A stretch of 33,511 bases of DNA from Gloeomargarita lithophora Alchichica-D10 (GTDB lineage Bacteria; Cyanobacteriota; Cyanobacteriia; Gloeomargaritales; Gloeomargaritaceae): positions 2,979,717 through 3,013,227 of the forward strand of contig NZ_CP017675.1 in the NCBI RefSeq assembly GCF_001870225.1, written 5' to 3'. Below are positions 15,800 through 24,390 of this stretch, piece by piece. Under the pieces are notes generated by a model. It was not told the origin of the DNA, made no database searches, and saw nothing but the letters and a program-made list of their open reading frames with translations. Position 1 is the first letter of the stretch. Every line of letters begins with the position of its first letter. A program made the translations under genes and the position numbers.

Positions 15800-16872
15800 A
15801 ATTTGCGAGTGGGTAAGGGTAAAACCGCCTGATTATCCCCAGGCGAACGGTCGCTACAGGCTTCAAAAAACTCCCGCACCGGCGAGGGCAAATCCGGCAA
15901 GAAAAAGTGGGCATCCCCCCAGGCAATATCCGGCCAAAAATGCCCCAAACGGGGTGCCAACGCCTGCGCCTCCTCCACCGGTAAATTCAGGGGCGGGTGG
16001 GTCAACAAATGCACAATAAACTGGGGGGAACGTTGCTCCATCCACAGCCGGGCTTCCTGGAGCAAATTCGGCACCGCCGCCAAAGCCGTCACCCGTTCCG
16101 TGGTAATGTGCAGACGATTGTCCTGCCAGGTCAACAACCGGTAGGCGTGGGGATAACTCACCAAAGAACCCGTGGTCACATCAAAAAAATCATCTTCCTC
16201 GGCAATATCCTGCACATGCAAGTGGCCGGTAAATACCAAGTGAATCCCATGCTTTTTTAATAACTGTTGCAATTCTAGGCGATTTTCCAAAAGATAGCGT
16301 TGCCCCAAAATACTCCGGGATTGGTTGGGCAAATGTTCGCAGATATTATGATGCACCATCACCAAAGTATGCGGCCAAAATTGCGCTTCCAGAACCGTTT
16401 CTAGCCATTGCCATTGCTGGGCATCAATCCGACCGATCAGGTTTCCTTGGGCATCAAATTGATTGGAATTTAAGCCAATCAACCCCACCCCCGGCGCAAT
16501 TTCCTGGGCATAGTACAGCTCATCTGTGTGGCGATAGCCCTGCTGGCGGTAATACCGGGGAAATTCAGCGGCGGCAATCGCCCCTGGGTCGGGGGGAATA
16601 TCATGGTTCCCCGGAATCACATAGCTGGGAAAGGGCAGTTGGCTCAGACGGTGGGCTAGCCAGGCGTGATTGGCCGGTTCCCCGTGCTGGGTGAGGTCGC
16701 CGGGGATGAGCAAAAAATCCAAAGACTGCTGCGCCAGCCGTTCCAGGGTGGTTTCGAGGATGGGAATGCTGTACTCCAGGCGGTGCAGGCGATGGGGATA
16801 ATGCCGGTGCGTCTCCGGGGTGGTGATGTGGGGGTCACTCAAAACGGCAAAACGGCACACCAAAGCAGGCAT
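15775..16872 (-). CDS. Calcineurin-like metallophosphoesterase (CpdA type)
   Basis: A 365-residue protein with the full set of two-metal phosphoesterase motifs: D13-x-H15 (SDPH), GDLT at 58-61, GNHD at 88-91, VHH at 173-175 and GHLH at 216-219. The order and spacing resemble CpdA/class III cyclic-nucleotide phosphodiesterases, but substrate cannot be assigned from motifs. The C-terminal part (about 260-365) is an extension with no recognised domain. No signal peptide, so cytoplasmic. It overlaps the following pentapeptide-repeat gene, which suggests joint expression. Confidence 0.9.
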   Translation of the reverse strand: MPALVCRFAVLSDPHITTPETHRHYPHRLHRLEYSIPILETTLERLAQQSLDFLLIPGDLTQHGEPANHAWLAHRLSQLPFPSYVIPGNHDIPPDPGAIAAAEFPRYYRQQGYRHTDELYYAQEIAPGVGLIGLNSNQFDAQGNLIGRIDAQQWQWLETVLEAQFWPHTLVMVHHNICEHLPNQSRSILGQRYLLENRLELQQLLKKHGIHLVFTGHLHVQDIAEEDDFFDVTTGSLVSYPHAYRLLTWQDNRLHITTERVTALAAVPNLLQEARLWMEQRSPQFIVHLLTHPPLNLPVEEAQALAPRLGHFWPDIAWGDAHFFLPDLPSPVREFFEACSDRSPGDNQAVLPLPTRKLWPQPASV

Positions 16873-16912
16873 ATAGGATTTTAATTTTTTTAATTTACTG
16901 ATCCCCTTTACT

Positions 16913-18685
16913 CTAACTCGCTGAGGACAGGGACGGCGGCGTAATGGGTAATAAACACACCGCTTCCGCCAAGCTCAAATCCTGGTAATGGTGGTTGCGA
17001 ATTTCGGCCAATTCGAGCTGAATTTGCTCCAAAGGCACCCCCAACTGGGTCAGCAAATGGCTACTCAAGCCCAAACTAGCTTCAAAATCGGGATGAATCA
17101 CCTTGGTCGCCCCCAGGCGATACAGCGCATCAATATATTCTTTGCGGGGGGCACAGACAATAATTTCCAAATCCCCCGCCAACTGCAACGCCCGCTTCAG
17201 GCACAGGCGAATACTCGCCAAATCCGGTATGGTAATCACCATCGCCCGCGCCTGGGATAAATTCGCCCGGTGCAGGATGCTCCAGGAGGTGGCATCCCCC
17301 GGAAGGTAGGTCAGTTCCCGCCGCCGCACCTGGGCAATCGCCCGCTCCGATTGCTCCAAGATCAACAGAGAACCCCCGTGCGCCGCCACAATCTGCGCCA
17401 CATCCTGCCCAATCTGCCCATAACCACAGATGACCAAGTGGTCCCGAAACAGGGAGACAACCTTCAGAGACTCCGGTTCCCCGGCCATTTGCCAGCGTTC
17501 TAGGAGGTGCCCCACCCACTGCAACAGCACCGGACTCACCAGCAAAGTAATCGCCGTCGTCCCCACCACCAGCAAATAGATATGACGGGAAATCAACCCC
17601 AAACCCTGCCCCGCCGTCGCCAAAATAAAGGAAAATTCCCCAATCTGACTCAAACCACAACCCACCAGCACCGCCATCGGCCAGGAATAACCAAACAAAC
17701 GGGTGACCGGCACCACCACCAAAAATTTCCCCACCATGACCAACAACACCAACCCGGCAATCAGGGGCGCATGGGCCAAAATAAACTGCGGGTCAATCAA
17801 CATCCCAATACTGGCGAAAAATAAAGCCCCAAACACATCCCGCAGGGGTTCCACATAAGCCAAGGTTTGATCCGCATATTCCACATCGGCAATCATTACC
17901 CCCGCCACAAATGCCCCCATTTCACTGGATAAGCCTAGCTTTTGGGTGAATAGGGCAATTCCCACACACAGGCAAATCACCCCCAACAAAAACAATTCCC
18001 GGCTCTCTCGTTGCGCCAAAAACCGCAATAGTGGCGGCACCCCCCACCGCCCCAAGGCCAACGCCCCCACACTAAAGCCCAGCAATTTTACCAAGGCCAG
18101 CCCCAAGGCCAACCCCAAATCATCCCAGGTGGCGCTCAGTGCGGGCAAAACCGCCAGAATCAACCCCACGGCCAAATCCTGCACGATCAAAATTCCCAGC
18201 ATCGCCTGCCCCGCCAGACTTTCGGTTTGCCCGGTTTCCGCCAAGGATTTCAGGGCTACCGCCGTTGAGGACAAGGCCAAAATGGTGCCCAAAACCACCC
18301 CCGCCCTTGGGGATAGCCAACCCGTTGCGGAGACGGCATAGGCGGTCAGGCCAATGGTCAAACCCATCTGCAACAGCCCCCCGCCCAGGGCAATGGCTCC
18401 CACCCGGCGGAGTTTACCCAGGGAAAATTCCACCCCCAGGGAAAACAGCAGGAGGGTGACCCCAAACTGAGCCAGGGTTTCCACCTGTACCACTTCTCGA
18501 ATACCCGCCAACCCCGCTGGGCCGATGACCACCCCGGCCAGAATGTATCCCAGCAGGGGGGGTTGTTTAAGGGCGGAAGCCAGCAGTCCCCCCCCCAGGG
18601 CCGTGGCCAGCACAATCACCAAATCCACAATCAGGCGCAAATCTGCTTCCACGACCCAACCCACTCCAATCCCCTTTTTTACCAT
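16913..18685 (-). CDS. Kef-type cation/proton antiporter with TrkA-N domain (CPA2 family)
   Basis: A 590-residue membrane protein. Residues about 15-395 contain some 12 hydrophobic segments of the Na/H exchanger fold (GYILAGVVIGPAGLAG, LFSLGVEFSLGKLR, LSSTAVALKSL, ILIVQDLAVGLIL). From 414 onward is a cytosolic RCK/TrkA-N Rossmann domain with GYGQIG at 421-426, then a short C-terminal part. Likely exports K+ or Na+ in exchange for protons and is gated by a nucleotide. ATG 18685 has no ribosome-binding site; a GTG at 18652 (then E-A-D-L-R-L) has GGAG upstream and gives the more usual N terminus. A run of nine C at 18588-18596 encodes Gly residues here. Confidence 0.93.
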   Translation of the reverse strand: MVKKGIGVGWVVEADLRLIVDLVIVLATALGGGLLASALKQPPLLGYILAGVVIGPAGLAGIREVVQVETLAQFGVTLLLFSLGVEFSLGKLRRVGAIALGGGLLQMGLTIGLTAYAVSATGWLSPRAGVVLGTILALSSTAVALKSLAETGQTESLAGQAMLGILIVQDLAVGLILAVLPALSATWDDLGLALGLALVKLLGFSVGALALGRWGVPPLLRFLAQRESRELFLLGVICLCVGIALFTQKLGLSSEMGAFVAGVMIADVEYADQTLAYVEPLRDVFGALFFASIGMLIDPQFILAHAPLIAGLVLLVMVGKFLVVVPVTRLFGYSWPMAVLVGCGLSQIGEFSFILATAGQGLGLISRHIYLLVVGTTAITLLVSPVLLQWVGHLLERWQMAGEPESLKVVSLFRDHLVICGYGQIGQDVAQIVAAHGGSLLILEQSERAIAQVRRRELTYLPGDATSWSILHRANLSQARAMVITIPDLASIRLCLKRALQLAGDLEIIVCAPRKEYIDALYRLGATKVIHPDFEASLGLSSHLLTQLGVPLEQIQLELAEIRNHHYQDLSLAEAVCLLPITPPSLSSAS

Positions 18686-18791
18686 AACGGTTTTTGCCGG
18701 AAGCCGGTGCTTGGGGAACCCATGGGTAGGAAATCCAGGTGCGATGTCCGGCTTGGTCAGGGTTGGTCTGGGCGGGGATCAGCGTGTACAC

Positions 18792-18797
18792 TATAAA
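18792..18797 (+). promoter_or_regulatory. Possible -10 box before the ftsW/rodA gene
   Basis: TATAAA sits 25 bp before the ATG at 18823. No matching -35 box lies at normal spacing; a TTGGTC at 18763-18768 is too far. The divergent antiporter gene starts within 140 bp, so a promoter for both must be in this interval. Confidence 0.25.
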
Positions 18798-18822
18798 GCA
18801 AATTCACTGGCATTGAACTGAC

Positions 18823-19983
18823 ATGGTGAATACGGTACGGCGGTGGTTTTTCCCGTTTGCTGACCCGGAGGTGGCGGATTGGTCGCTGTCTGCCCGTTGG
18901 TTGCAAAGACTGACGTTTCTTTGGTTGGCGGTGGGCTTGGTGATTTTATTTTCGGCTTCGTTTCCGGTGAGTGTGGCGGATCATGGGGATGGGTTTTATT
19001 ACATCAAGCGGCAGGTGGCTTGGGCGGGGTTGGGGGTGCTGGGCTATGGGGCGATGTTGCGGGTGCCGCTGAAATGGTGGTGGCAGGGGGCGGGGCCGGG
19101 ATTATTGCTGTGTTTGGTGTTGATGGGGTTGACCTTATCCCACGGGACGGAGGTGAATGAGGCGAGTCGCTGGTTGGCCTTGGGGCCGTTGTTGATCCAG
19201 CCGTCGGAGTTGGTGAAGCCGTTTTTGATTGTGCAGAGCAGTCGGTTGTTTGCCAATTGGTTTCATTTGCCCTGGCTGGCTCGCTGGCTGTGGTTGGGGG
19301 TGTTTGGGTTGGTGGTGGGGATGATTTTGCTCCAGCCCAATTTGAGTATGGCGGGGCTGACGGGGATGACCCTGTGGGTATTGGCGTTGGTGGCGGGTCT
19401 GCCGTGGTTTTATTTGCTGACAACGGCGATGGGGGGGATGGGCATTGCGGGGATTAGTTTGTTGTTGAAGGATTATCAACGGCGGCGGGTGGTGTCGTTT
19501 CTGAATCCCTGGGCGGACCGGTTGGGGCATGGGTATCAGTTGGTGCAAAGTCTGTTGGCGGTGGGTTCGGGGGGGATTTGGGGGACGGGGTTGGGGTTGT
19601 CTCAACAGAAGTTGTTTTTCCTACCGATTCAGCATACGGATTTTATTTTTGCGGTGTTTGCGGAGGAGTTGGGGTTGGTGGGGGGTCTGTTGCTGTTGGG
19701 ATTTTTGTTGGTCTATGCCAGTCTGGGTCTGCGGGTGGCGATGGGGGCGGAAGCCCAGCCGGGACTGCGGTTGGTGGCCTTGGGGGCAACGGTGTTGTTG
19801 GTGGGGCAGTCGTTGTTGAATCTGGGGGTGGCGACGGGGGTTTTGCCTACTACCGGGTTACCGTTACCGTTTTTTAGCTATGGGGGAAATTCGCTGGTGG
19901 CGAGCTTTTTGCTGGCGGGGTTGTTGGTGCGGGTGGCGCGGGAAACCCAACGGGGGACGGTGATTCCCTGGCCGCAGGGTTAA
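18823..19983 (+). CDS. ftsW: FtsW/RodA-family (SEDS) peptidoglycan glycosyltransferase
   Basis: A 386-residue polytopic protein of the SEDS family, which polymerises lipid II into glycan strands with a partner transpeptidase. About ten hydrophobic segments are visible. Family motifs: SRWLALGPLLIQPSEL, then FLNPWADRLGHGYQLVQSL, IQHTDFIFAVFAEELGLVGG with the conserved Asp of HTDF, and PTTGLPLPFFSYGGNSL near the C terminus. I cannot separate FtsW (division) from RodA (elongation) by eye; FtsW is the usual cyanobacterial annotation for this form. The coding strand is strikingly G-rich. The next gene follows after 31 bp with its own strong ribosome-binding site, and a third after 4 bp, forming an apparent operon. 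Confidence 0.9.
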   Translation: MVNTVRRWFFPFADPEVADWSLSARWLQRLTFLWLAVGLVILFSASFPVSVADHGDGFYYIKRQVAWAGLGVLGYGAMLRVPLKWWWQGAGPGLLLCLVLMGLTLSHGTEVNEASRWLALGPLLIQPSELVKPFLIVQSSRLFANWFHLPWLARWLWLGVFGLVVGMILLQPNLSMAGLTGMTLWVLALVAGLPWFYLLTTAMGGMGIAGISLLLKDYQRRRVVSFLNPWADRLGHGYQLVQSLLAVGSGGIWGTGLGLSQQKLFFLPIQHTDFIFAVFAEELGLVGGLLLLGFLLVYASLGLRVAMGAEAQPGLRLVALGATVLLVGQSLLNLGVATGVLPTTGLPLPFFSYGGNSLVASFLLAGLLVRVARETQRGTVIPWPQG

Positions 19984-20014
19984 TCCCTTTATACTGGGAG
20001 CTAGGGAGGTGGCG

Positions 20015-21136
20015 ATGACCCCAAAATTCCAAAAGAAATATGTGCGCCGCCGCACTGTATTGTCGCTGGGTATTATGGCGGCGGGGTTGGTGGTGGGGTT
20101 GGCACCGGCGCCGGGGTCGGCTCGGACGGTGGTGGTGGTGGCGGGGACGGAATTGCGCCAGGCGTTGCTGGCCTTAAAACTGCGGTTTGAACAATCCCAG
20201 CCGGGGGTGAGGCTTGACCTGCGTTTTCAGGGTTCCCAGGAGTTGGCGAATAATTATTTGGATGACCAATTCCGGGATTTTACGCCTACGATTTTGATTC
20301 CGGCGAATGGGGAAATTTTGGCAAAATTGGCTCAAGATTGGCGGCTTCGGTACAACAGTGAACCGTTTTATGCCCCGCCGCAGGCGATTGCCAAAACCTT
20401 TTTGGTGGGGATTGTCTGGCCGGAGCGGGCGAAGGTGCTGTTTCCCCAGGGGCGGTTTGATTGGGGACGGGTGGAGCAGGCGATGCGGGGGCGGCAGTGG
20501 TCAGCCTTGGGGGGACCGGCCAATTGGGGGAGTTTTGATTTTAAGATGACTGACCCCCTGCGTTCTAATAGCGGCCAGTTGACCCTGGCGCTTTGGGCAC
20601 GCCAGGTTTTGGGGGAGGAACCGAATGCCAATAATCTCAATACGGAGCGGGTCAAGGCGTTGTTTACGCTGATCAGGCAACTGGTTTACGAGCCGCCGGT
20701 TTCGACGGATACCTTGCTGGAGGTTTTCATAGCCCAGGGGGCGAACGAGGGGGATGTGGCGGTGGTGTATGAGAGTATTGCCCTGAGTCGTTGGCCGCAG
20801 GCGCGGGTTTCCCAAAAGCAGGGGTATCAGATTAACTACCTCAGCCCCACGATGGAAACGGTGTCCACTGCGGGGGTTGTCCGGCGGCATGTCTCTGCTG
20901 CCCTGGCTCGCAGTGCCCAACAGTTTCTGGACTTTGTGACCGCCCCAGACCAGCAAAAGATTTTGGTGCAACAGGGGTTTCGGCCCGTGGTGGGGCTGGA
21001 TTTAACCACGGTGGCGGAGAGTCCTTGGAACCAGGGAATTCCGGGGGTGCAGGTGTCGCCGTCGGTGGAACGTTTACCCACGCCGTCGGTGGCGGTGTTA
21101 CAGGAAATCCAGAAACAATGGCAACGGTCGGGATAG
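20015..21136 (+). CDS. Periplasmic substrate-binding protein, no transporter nearby
   Basis: A 373-residue secreted protein. The start ATG 20015 follows GGGAGG at 20004-20009; an in-frame GTG at 20009 lies inside that site and is rejected. The N terminus KYVRRRTVLSLGIMAAGLVV is a signal sequence with an RRR that could be Tat-type (RRxVL) or plain Sec, cleaved near GSA-RT. The mature part has the type 2 periplasmic-binding fold (TELRQALLALKLRFEQSQPG, TDPLRSNSGQLTLALWA, GDVAVVYESIAL). Such proteins bind oxyanions or small ligands. No ABC permease or ATPase is adjacent; instead it sits between ftsW/rodA and a membrane kinase, so a sensory role is possible. Ligand unknown. Confidence 0.8.
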   Translation: MTPKFQKKYVRRRTVLSLGIMAAGLVVGLAPAPGSARTVVVVAGTELRQALLALKLRFEQSQPGVRLDLRFQGSQELANNYLDDQFRDFTPTILIPANGEILAKLAQDWRLRYNSEPFYAPPQAIAKTFLVGIVWPERAKVLFPQGRFDWGRVEQAMRGRQWSALGGPANWGSFDFKMTDPLRSNSGQLTLALWARQVLGEEPNANNLNTERVKALFTLIRQLVYEPPVSTDTLLEVFIAQGANEGDVAVVYESIALSRWPQARVSQKQGYQINYLSPTMETVSTAGVVRRHVSAALARSAQQFLDFVTAPDQQKILVQQGFRPVVGLDLTTVAESPWNQGIPGVQVSPSVERLPTPSVAVLQEIQKQWQRSG

Positions 21137-21140
21137 GGCG

Positions 21141-23213
21141 GTGAAAGTGGGGGGGTGGCGGGCGGGCATTGCCGTCGCATTGGTGACGCTGGGGGTGGGA
21201 CTCCTGGATGGGGTGGGGGGATTCACTGGGTCGGAGTGGTGGGTCTATGACCGGCTCCTGCGCTGGCAACCTGGGGCAGACCCGGCATCACCCTTGGTAT
21301 TGGTGACGATCACCCCGGCGGATTTGCAGGGGCGGGAGCGGGTCACGGATCAGGAGTTGTCTGACCTGCTGGCAAAATTAGTCGCTGAGCGGGTGGCGGT
21401 GGTGGGGGTGGACGTGATCCGGGATGTGCCGGTGGGGGGCGGGTTGGCGGCACAAAAAAACCTGGTGCAACTGGTGACCCGACAGGCGAATGCGCCCCAG
21501 GGTAGTTTGATTCTCACCTGTTTTTTGCCGGGGGAGACCCAAGCGGGAGTCCTGCCACCGCCTGGGTTGGGGGATGAGGCGCAGGTGGTGGGGTTTGCCG
21601 ATGTCTTACCCGACCGGGACCGGGTGGTGCGGCGCAGTTTGCTTGCCCAATCGCCAGAGGCCGACCCCGCTCGTAAAAGCTGTCAGTCCCGCTTTTCCTT
21701 GGGATTTTTGACGGCGCTGACCTATTTGGCGCAACAGGGCTACGAATTGACCACCACCCCCGCCCAGGAATTGCAAATTAATCAGGCGGTGATTGCACCT
21801 TTGTCTTCGGATGCGGGGCCTTACCGGGGTTTGGATACGGCGGGGTATCAAGTGTTTTTGCGTTTCCAGCCGCCCCAGACCCTAGCACCGGTGGTGACGA
21901 TGACCCAGGTGCTCCAGGGCAGTACCCCGTTTCCCCTCCGGCACCGACTGGTGTTGGTGGGGTATGCCCAAGGGGCGGCCAAGCAAGTGATAACGCCCCT
22001 GGGTGCCCTGGATTCAGTCGAATTTCATGCCCAGAGTACGGGTCAAATGTTACGGGTCGTCTTGGGGGGAGAACCCCTGCTTTGGTGGTGGCCGCGCTGG
22101 GGACAAGGGCTATGGCTATTGGGCTGGAGTGGCGTGGGTGCCCTGGTGGGGTGGCGACTGCGGCGGCGGCTTGACTTCGAATTGGTGCTGGCACCGGGGG
22201 GATTGTTCCTGGTGGCGGGCGTGGCGAGTGGGTTGGGGGGGTGGGTGCCCCTGGTGGCTCCCGGTGTGGCATGGCTGGGGACGGGACTGCTGGTTTGGTG
22301 GTGGTTGCCCCGTCCGCTGGCAGTTTTGCGCCTGCGACTGACTCGTGCCCTCTCCCCGGCGATGACCCTCGACCCCAAAGGCCGTTATGCAGTACAGACC
22401 TGCCTGGGTCAGGATGGATTGGGCTGGGTTTATGAGGCCACGGATCAGCACGTGGGTAAAACGGTGGTGGTACGGGTGTTGAAACTCACCCCCTCCCCCC
22501 AACGGCGAGAAGAACTGCGGCAGACCTTTGTGGCGCAGGTGGAACGCTACGTGGCCTTGGACAATCTGCACTTGATCCAAATTTTGGATTTCGGGCTGAC
22601 CAAACCGGGATTTCCTTTTTATGTGCGGGAGTACCTACCGGGCAATAGCCTGCGACAACGGCTTCGACAACAGGCGCAAATGGCACCCCTCCAGGCGGTG
22701 GTCTTGGTGCGGCAAATCTGTAAAGGCTTAGAACCAGCGCACCAACAGGGTTGGGTGCATCAAGACCTGAAACCGGAACACATTTTTCTGATCCCCACGG
22801 GAGCCAAACCGCCCCTGGGGGAACTGGTGAAAATCCAGGATTTTGGTGTAACCCAATGGATTCAGGACAGCACCGCCGACCCCACCATTACCGCCAGCAC
22901 CACCAGCTTGCCCTACACCGCTCCAGAATTATTTTTGGGTGCCACCCCCCAACCCAGCGCCGATGTCTATAGTTTGGGAATTTTACTTTACCGGATGATC
23001 AGCGGCGTTTACCCCTGGCCTTTGACCGAGGCGGCCACCTATTCCCAATGGTTGCACGCCCATCAACACCAGCCGCCGACCCCACTCAGCCACCCCAGCA
23101 CCTTGGCACCCATTCTCAACCGTTGTCTCGCCAAAGACCCCCACCAACGTTACCCATCGGCCTCAGATTTAGATACGGCATTGCAAAATTGGCAGGAGTA
23201 CGCCGCCGGTTAG
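21141..23213 (+). CDS. CHASE2-domain membrane Ser/Thr protein kinase, atypical active site
   Basis: A 690-residue protein. One N-terminal membrane segment (about 8-24), an extracytoplasmic CHASE2 sensor (about 30-310; YDRLLRWQPG, VGVDVIRD, HRLVLVGY), three membrane segments (about 320-390), then a Hanks-type kinase domain (about 415-690). The Gly loop is LGQDGLGWV at 422-430. The Lys of VAxK is Arg445 (VVVR), though K448 is near. The catalytic loop is HQDLKPEH at 540-547, with D542 and K544 present but the metal-binding Asn replaced by His547. DFG at 567-569 and APE at 594-596 are intact. The GTG start is 4 bp after the binding-protein stop, so the genes are coupled. It may be a weak kinase or a pseudokinase. 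The stop overlaps that of the prepilin peptidase gene by 4 bp. Confidence 0.9.
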   Translation: MKVGGWRAGIAVALVTLGVGLLDGVGGFTGSEWWVYDRLLRWQPGADPASPLVLVTITPADLQGRERVTDQELSDLLAKLVAERVAVVGVDVIRDVPVGGGLAAQKNLVQLVTRQANAPQGSLILTCFLPGETQAGVLPPPGLGDEAQVVGFADVLPDRDRVVRRSLLAQSPEADPARKSCQSRFSLGFLTALTYLAQQGYELTTTPAQELQINQAVIAPLSSDAGPYRGLDTAGYQVFLRFQPPQTLAPVVTMTQVLQGSTPFPLRHRLVLVGYAQGAAKQVITPLGALDSVEFHAQSTGQMLRVVLGGEPLLWWWPRWGQGLWLLGWSGVGALVGWRLRRRLDFELVLAPGGLFLVAGVASGLGGWVPLVAPGVAWLGTGLLVWWWLPRPLAVLRLRLTRALSPAMTLDPKGRYAVQTCLGQDGLGWVYEATDQHVGKTVVVRVLKLTPSPQRREELRQTFVAQVERYVALDNLHLIQILDFGLTKPGFPFYVREYLPGNSLRQRLRQQAQMAPLQAVVLVRQICKGLEPAHQQGWVHQDLKPEHIFLIPTGAKPPLGELVKIQDFGVTQWIQDSTADPTITASTTSLPYTAPELFLGATPQPSADVYSLGILLYRMISGVYPWPLTEAATYSQWLHAHQHQPPTPLSHPSTLAPILNRCLAKDPHQRYPSASDLDTALQNWQEYAAG

Positions 23214-23980
23214 GAAAACCACCCCCAGTACCAATGCCACAAGTCCGCCCCAAACAAGAGTGCCACCCCGCCCCCCAAGGCCAAAAACGGGCCAAAGGGC
23301 ATGGGTTGCCCCGACGTTAATCGCCCGGTGAGTCGCCCCCCAACCCCCGCTACTGCCCCGGTTAAAACGGCGATAAACAAAGCCACTAACAGCAATTGCC
23401 AATGTAACCATACCCCCAGCATGGCCGCCAATTTCGGATCACCCCCCCCCAAGGCCGTCTGCCCCAACAGCACCGAAGCCAGCCAGCCCACCCCATCCAA
23501 CAGCCACAGCCCCAGCACCATGCCCCCAATCCCCCCAACCACCCCCGGCCAACCCTGGGTACATTGCCAAAGCAACCCCAGCACCAAACCCGATTTCAGC
23601 AGGCCATCGGGCAAGGTCAAGGTATCCCGGTCAATAAGTGCCAGCGCCAACAACCACGCCCCCAAGACCACCGCCCCCACCAGGGCAAAACCGACCTCAA
23701 ACCGCCACCCCACCAGGGCAAACCAGGCCGCCGTCGCCGCCTCCACCGCCGGATAACGCCAGGAAATCCCCCCCCCACAATAACGGCACCGTCCCCCCAA
23801 CCACAGCCAACCCAGCACCGGCACGTTATCCCAGGGGCGCAGCCGGGTTTGGCAGTGGGGACAATGGGAAGGGGGATGCCAAACCGACAACCCCCGGGGC
23901 AGGCGATACACCACCACATTCACAAAACTACCGACACAGGCACCCAACACCACCAGCAAGGGCATTAGCGGCGGGGTCAA
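23210..23980 (-). CDS. pilD: Prepilin peptidase / N-methyltransferase
   Basis: A 256-residue inner-membrane aspartic peptidase that cleaves and methylates type IV prepilins. The zinc-type cysteine pairs of the N-terminal domain are C40/C43 and C65/C68. The two active aspartates are D117 (ALIDRDTLTLPD) and D181 in GGGDPKL. About eight hydrophobic segments. The start taken is TTG 23980, overlapping the ssb stop (TTGA) behind AGGAAGG; ATG 23965, five codons on, is an alternative giving MPLLVVLGACVGSF. Nine-base G runs lie exactly at the GGGD motif (23442-23450) and at CGGG (23768-23776). It is the last gene of the radC-GT-ssb-pilD series. Confidence 0.93.
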   Translation of the reverse strand: MTPPLMPLLVVLGACVGSFVNVVVYRLPRGLSVWHPPSHCPHCQTRLRPWDNVPVLGWLWLGGRCRYCGGGISWRYPAVEAATAAWFALVGWRFEVGFALVGAVVLGAWLLALALIDRDTLTLPDGLLKSGLVLGLLWQCTQGWPGVVGGIGGMVLGLWLLDGVGWLASVLLGQTALGGGDPKLAAMLGVWLHWQLLLVALFIAVLTGAVAGVGGRLTGRLTSGQPMPFGPFLALGGGVALLFGADLWHWYWGWFS

Positions 23981-24330
23981 GACCCACCTTCCTCTTCCTC
24001 AGGATTTTCTTCCCGCCGACCGCCCAGCAAATCCAACTGATCCACCCGAATCAGCAATTTTTGCCGCTCCTCGCCAGTATTGCGATCCTTCCAATAGTCA
24101 AACTTGAGCGCCCCTTTAACCCCAATCAAACTCCCCTTGCGGACATAATTTCCCGCCACCTCCGCCGTTTTCCCCCAAATTTCTAGATCAAACCAATCCG
24201 GTTCATCCGTGCGCTTAGAACGGCGATTTACCGCCAAGGTCAGACTACATTTGACACTGCCCGATTCAAAGTACTTGATTTCCGGGTCGCGCCCCGCCCG
24301 TCCCACCAAAGAAACCAGATTCATGCCCAT
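23977..24330 (-). CDS. ssb: Single-stranded DNA-binding protein
   Basis: A 117-residue SSB with one OB fold: NLVSLVGRAGRDPEIKYFES, LTLAVNRRSKRTDEPDWFDL, VRKGSLIGVKGALKFDYW. It coats single-stranded DNA in replication, repair and uptake. The C-terminal tail is short and acidic (NPEEEEGGS) and lacks the DDIPF-type tip that recruits partner proteins in E. coli SSB. Many cyanobacteria have both long and short SSBs, so this may be a second paralog. AGGAGG at 24335-24340 lies 4 bases from ATG 24330 and 10 from ATG 24324, so the first two residues are uncertain. It is coupled to pilD by overlap. Confidence 0.93.
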   Translation of the reverse strand: MGMNLVSLVGRAGRDPEIKYFESGSVKCSLTLAVNRRSKRTDEPDWFDLEIWGKTAEVAGNYVRKGSLIGVKGALKFDYWKDRNTGEERQKLLIRVDQLDLLGGRREENPEEEEGGS

Positions 24331-24390
24331 ACCGCCTCCTGAATAATTGGGTTTTAGCCTAGTTTTAGCATAGCGGCTACCCGGTCTGGT

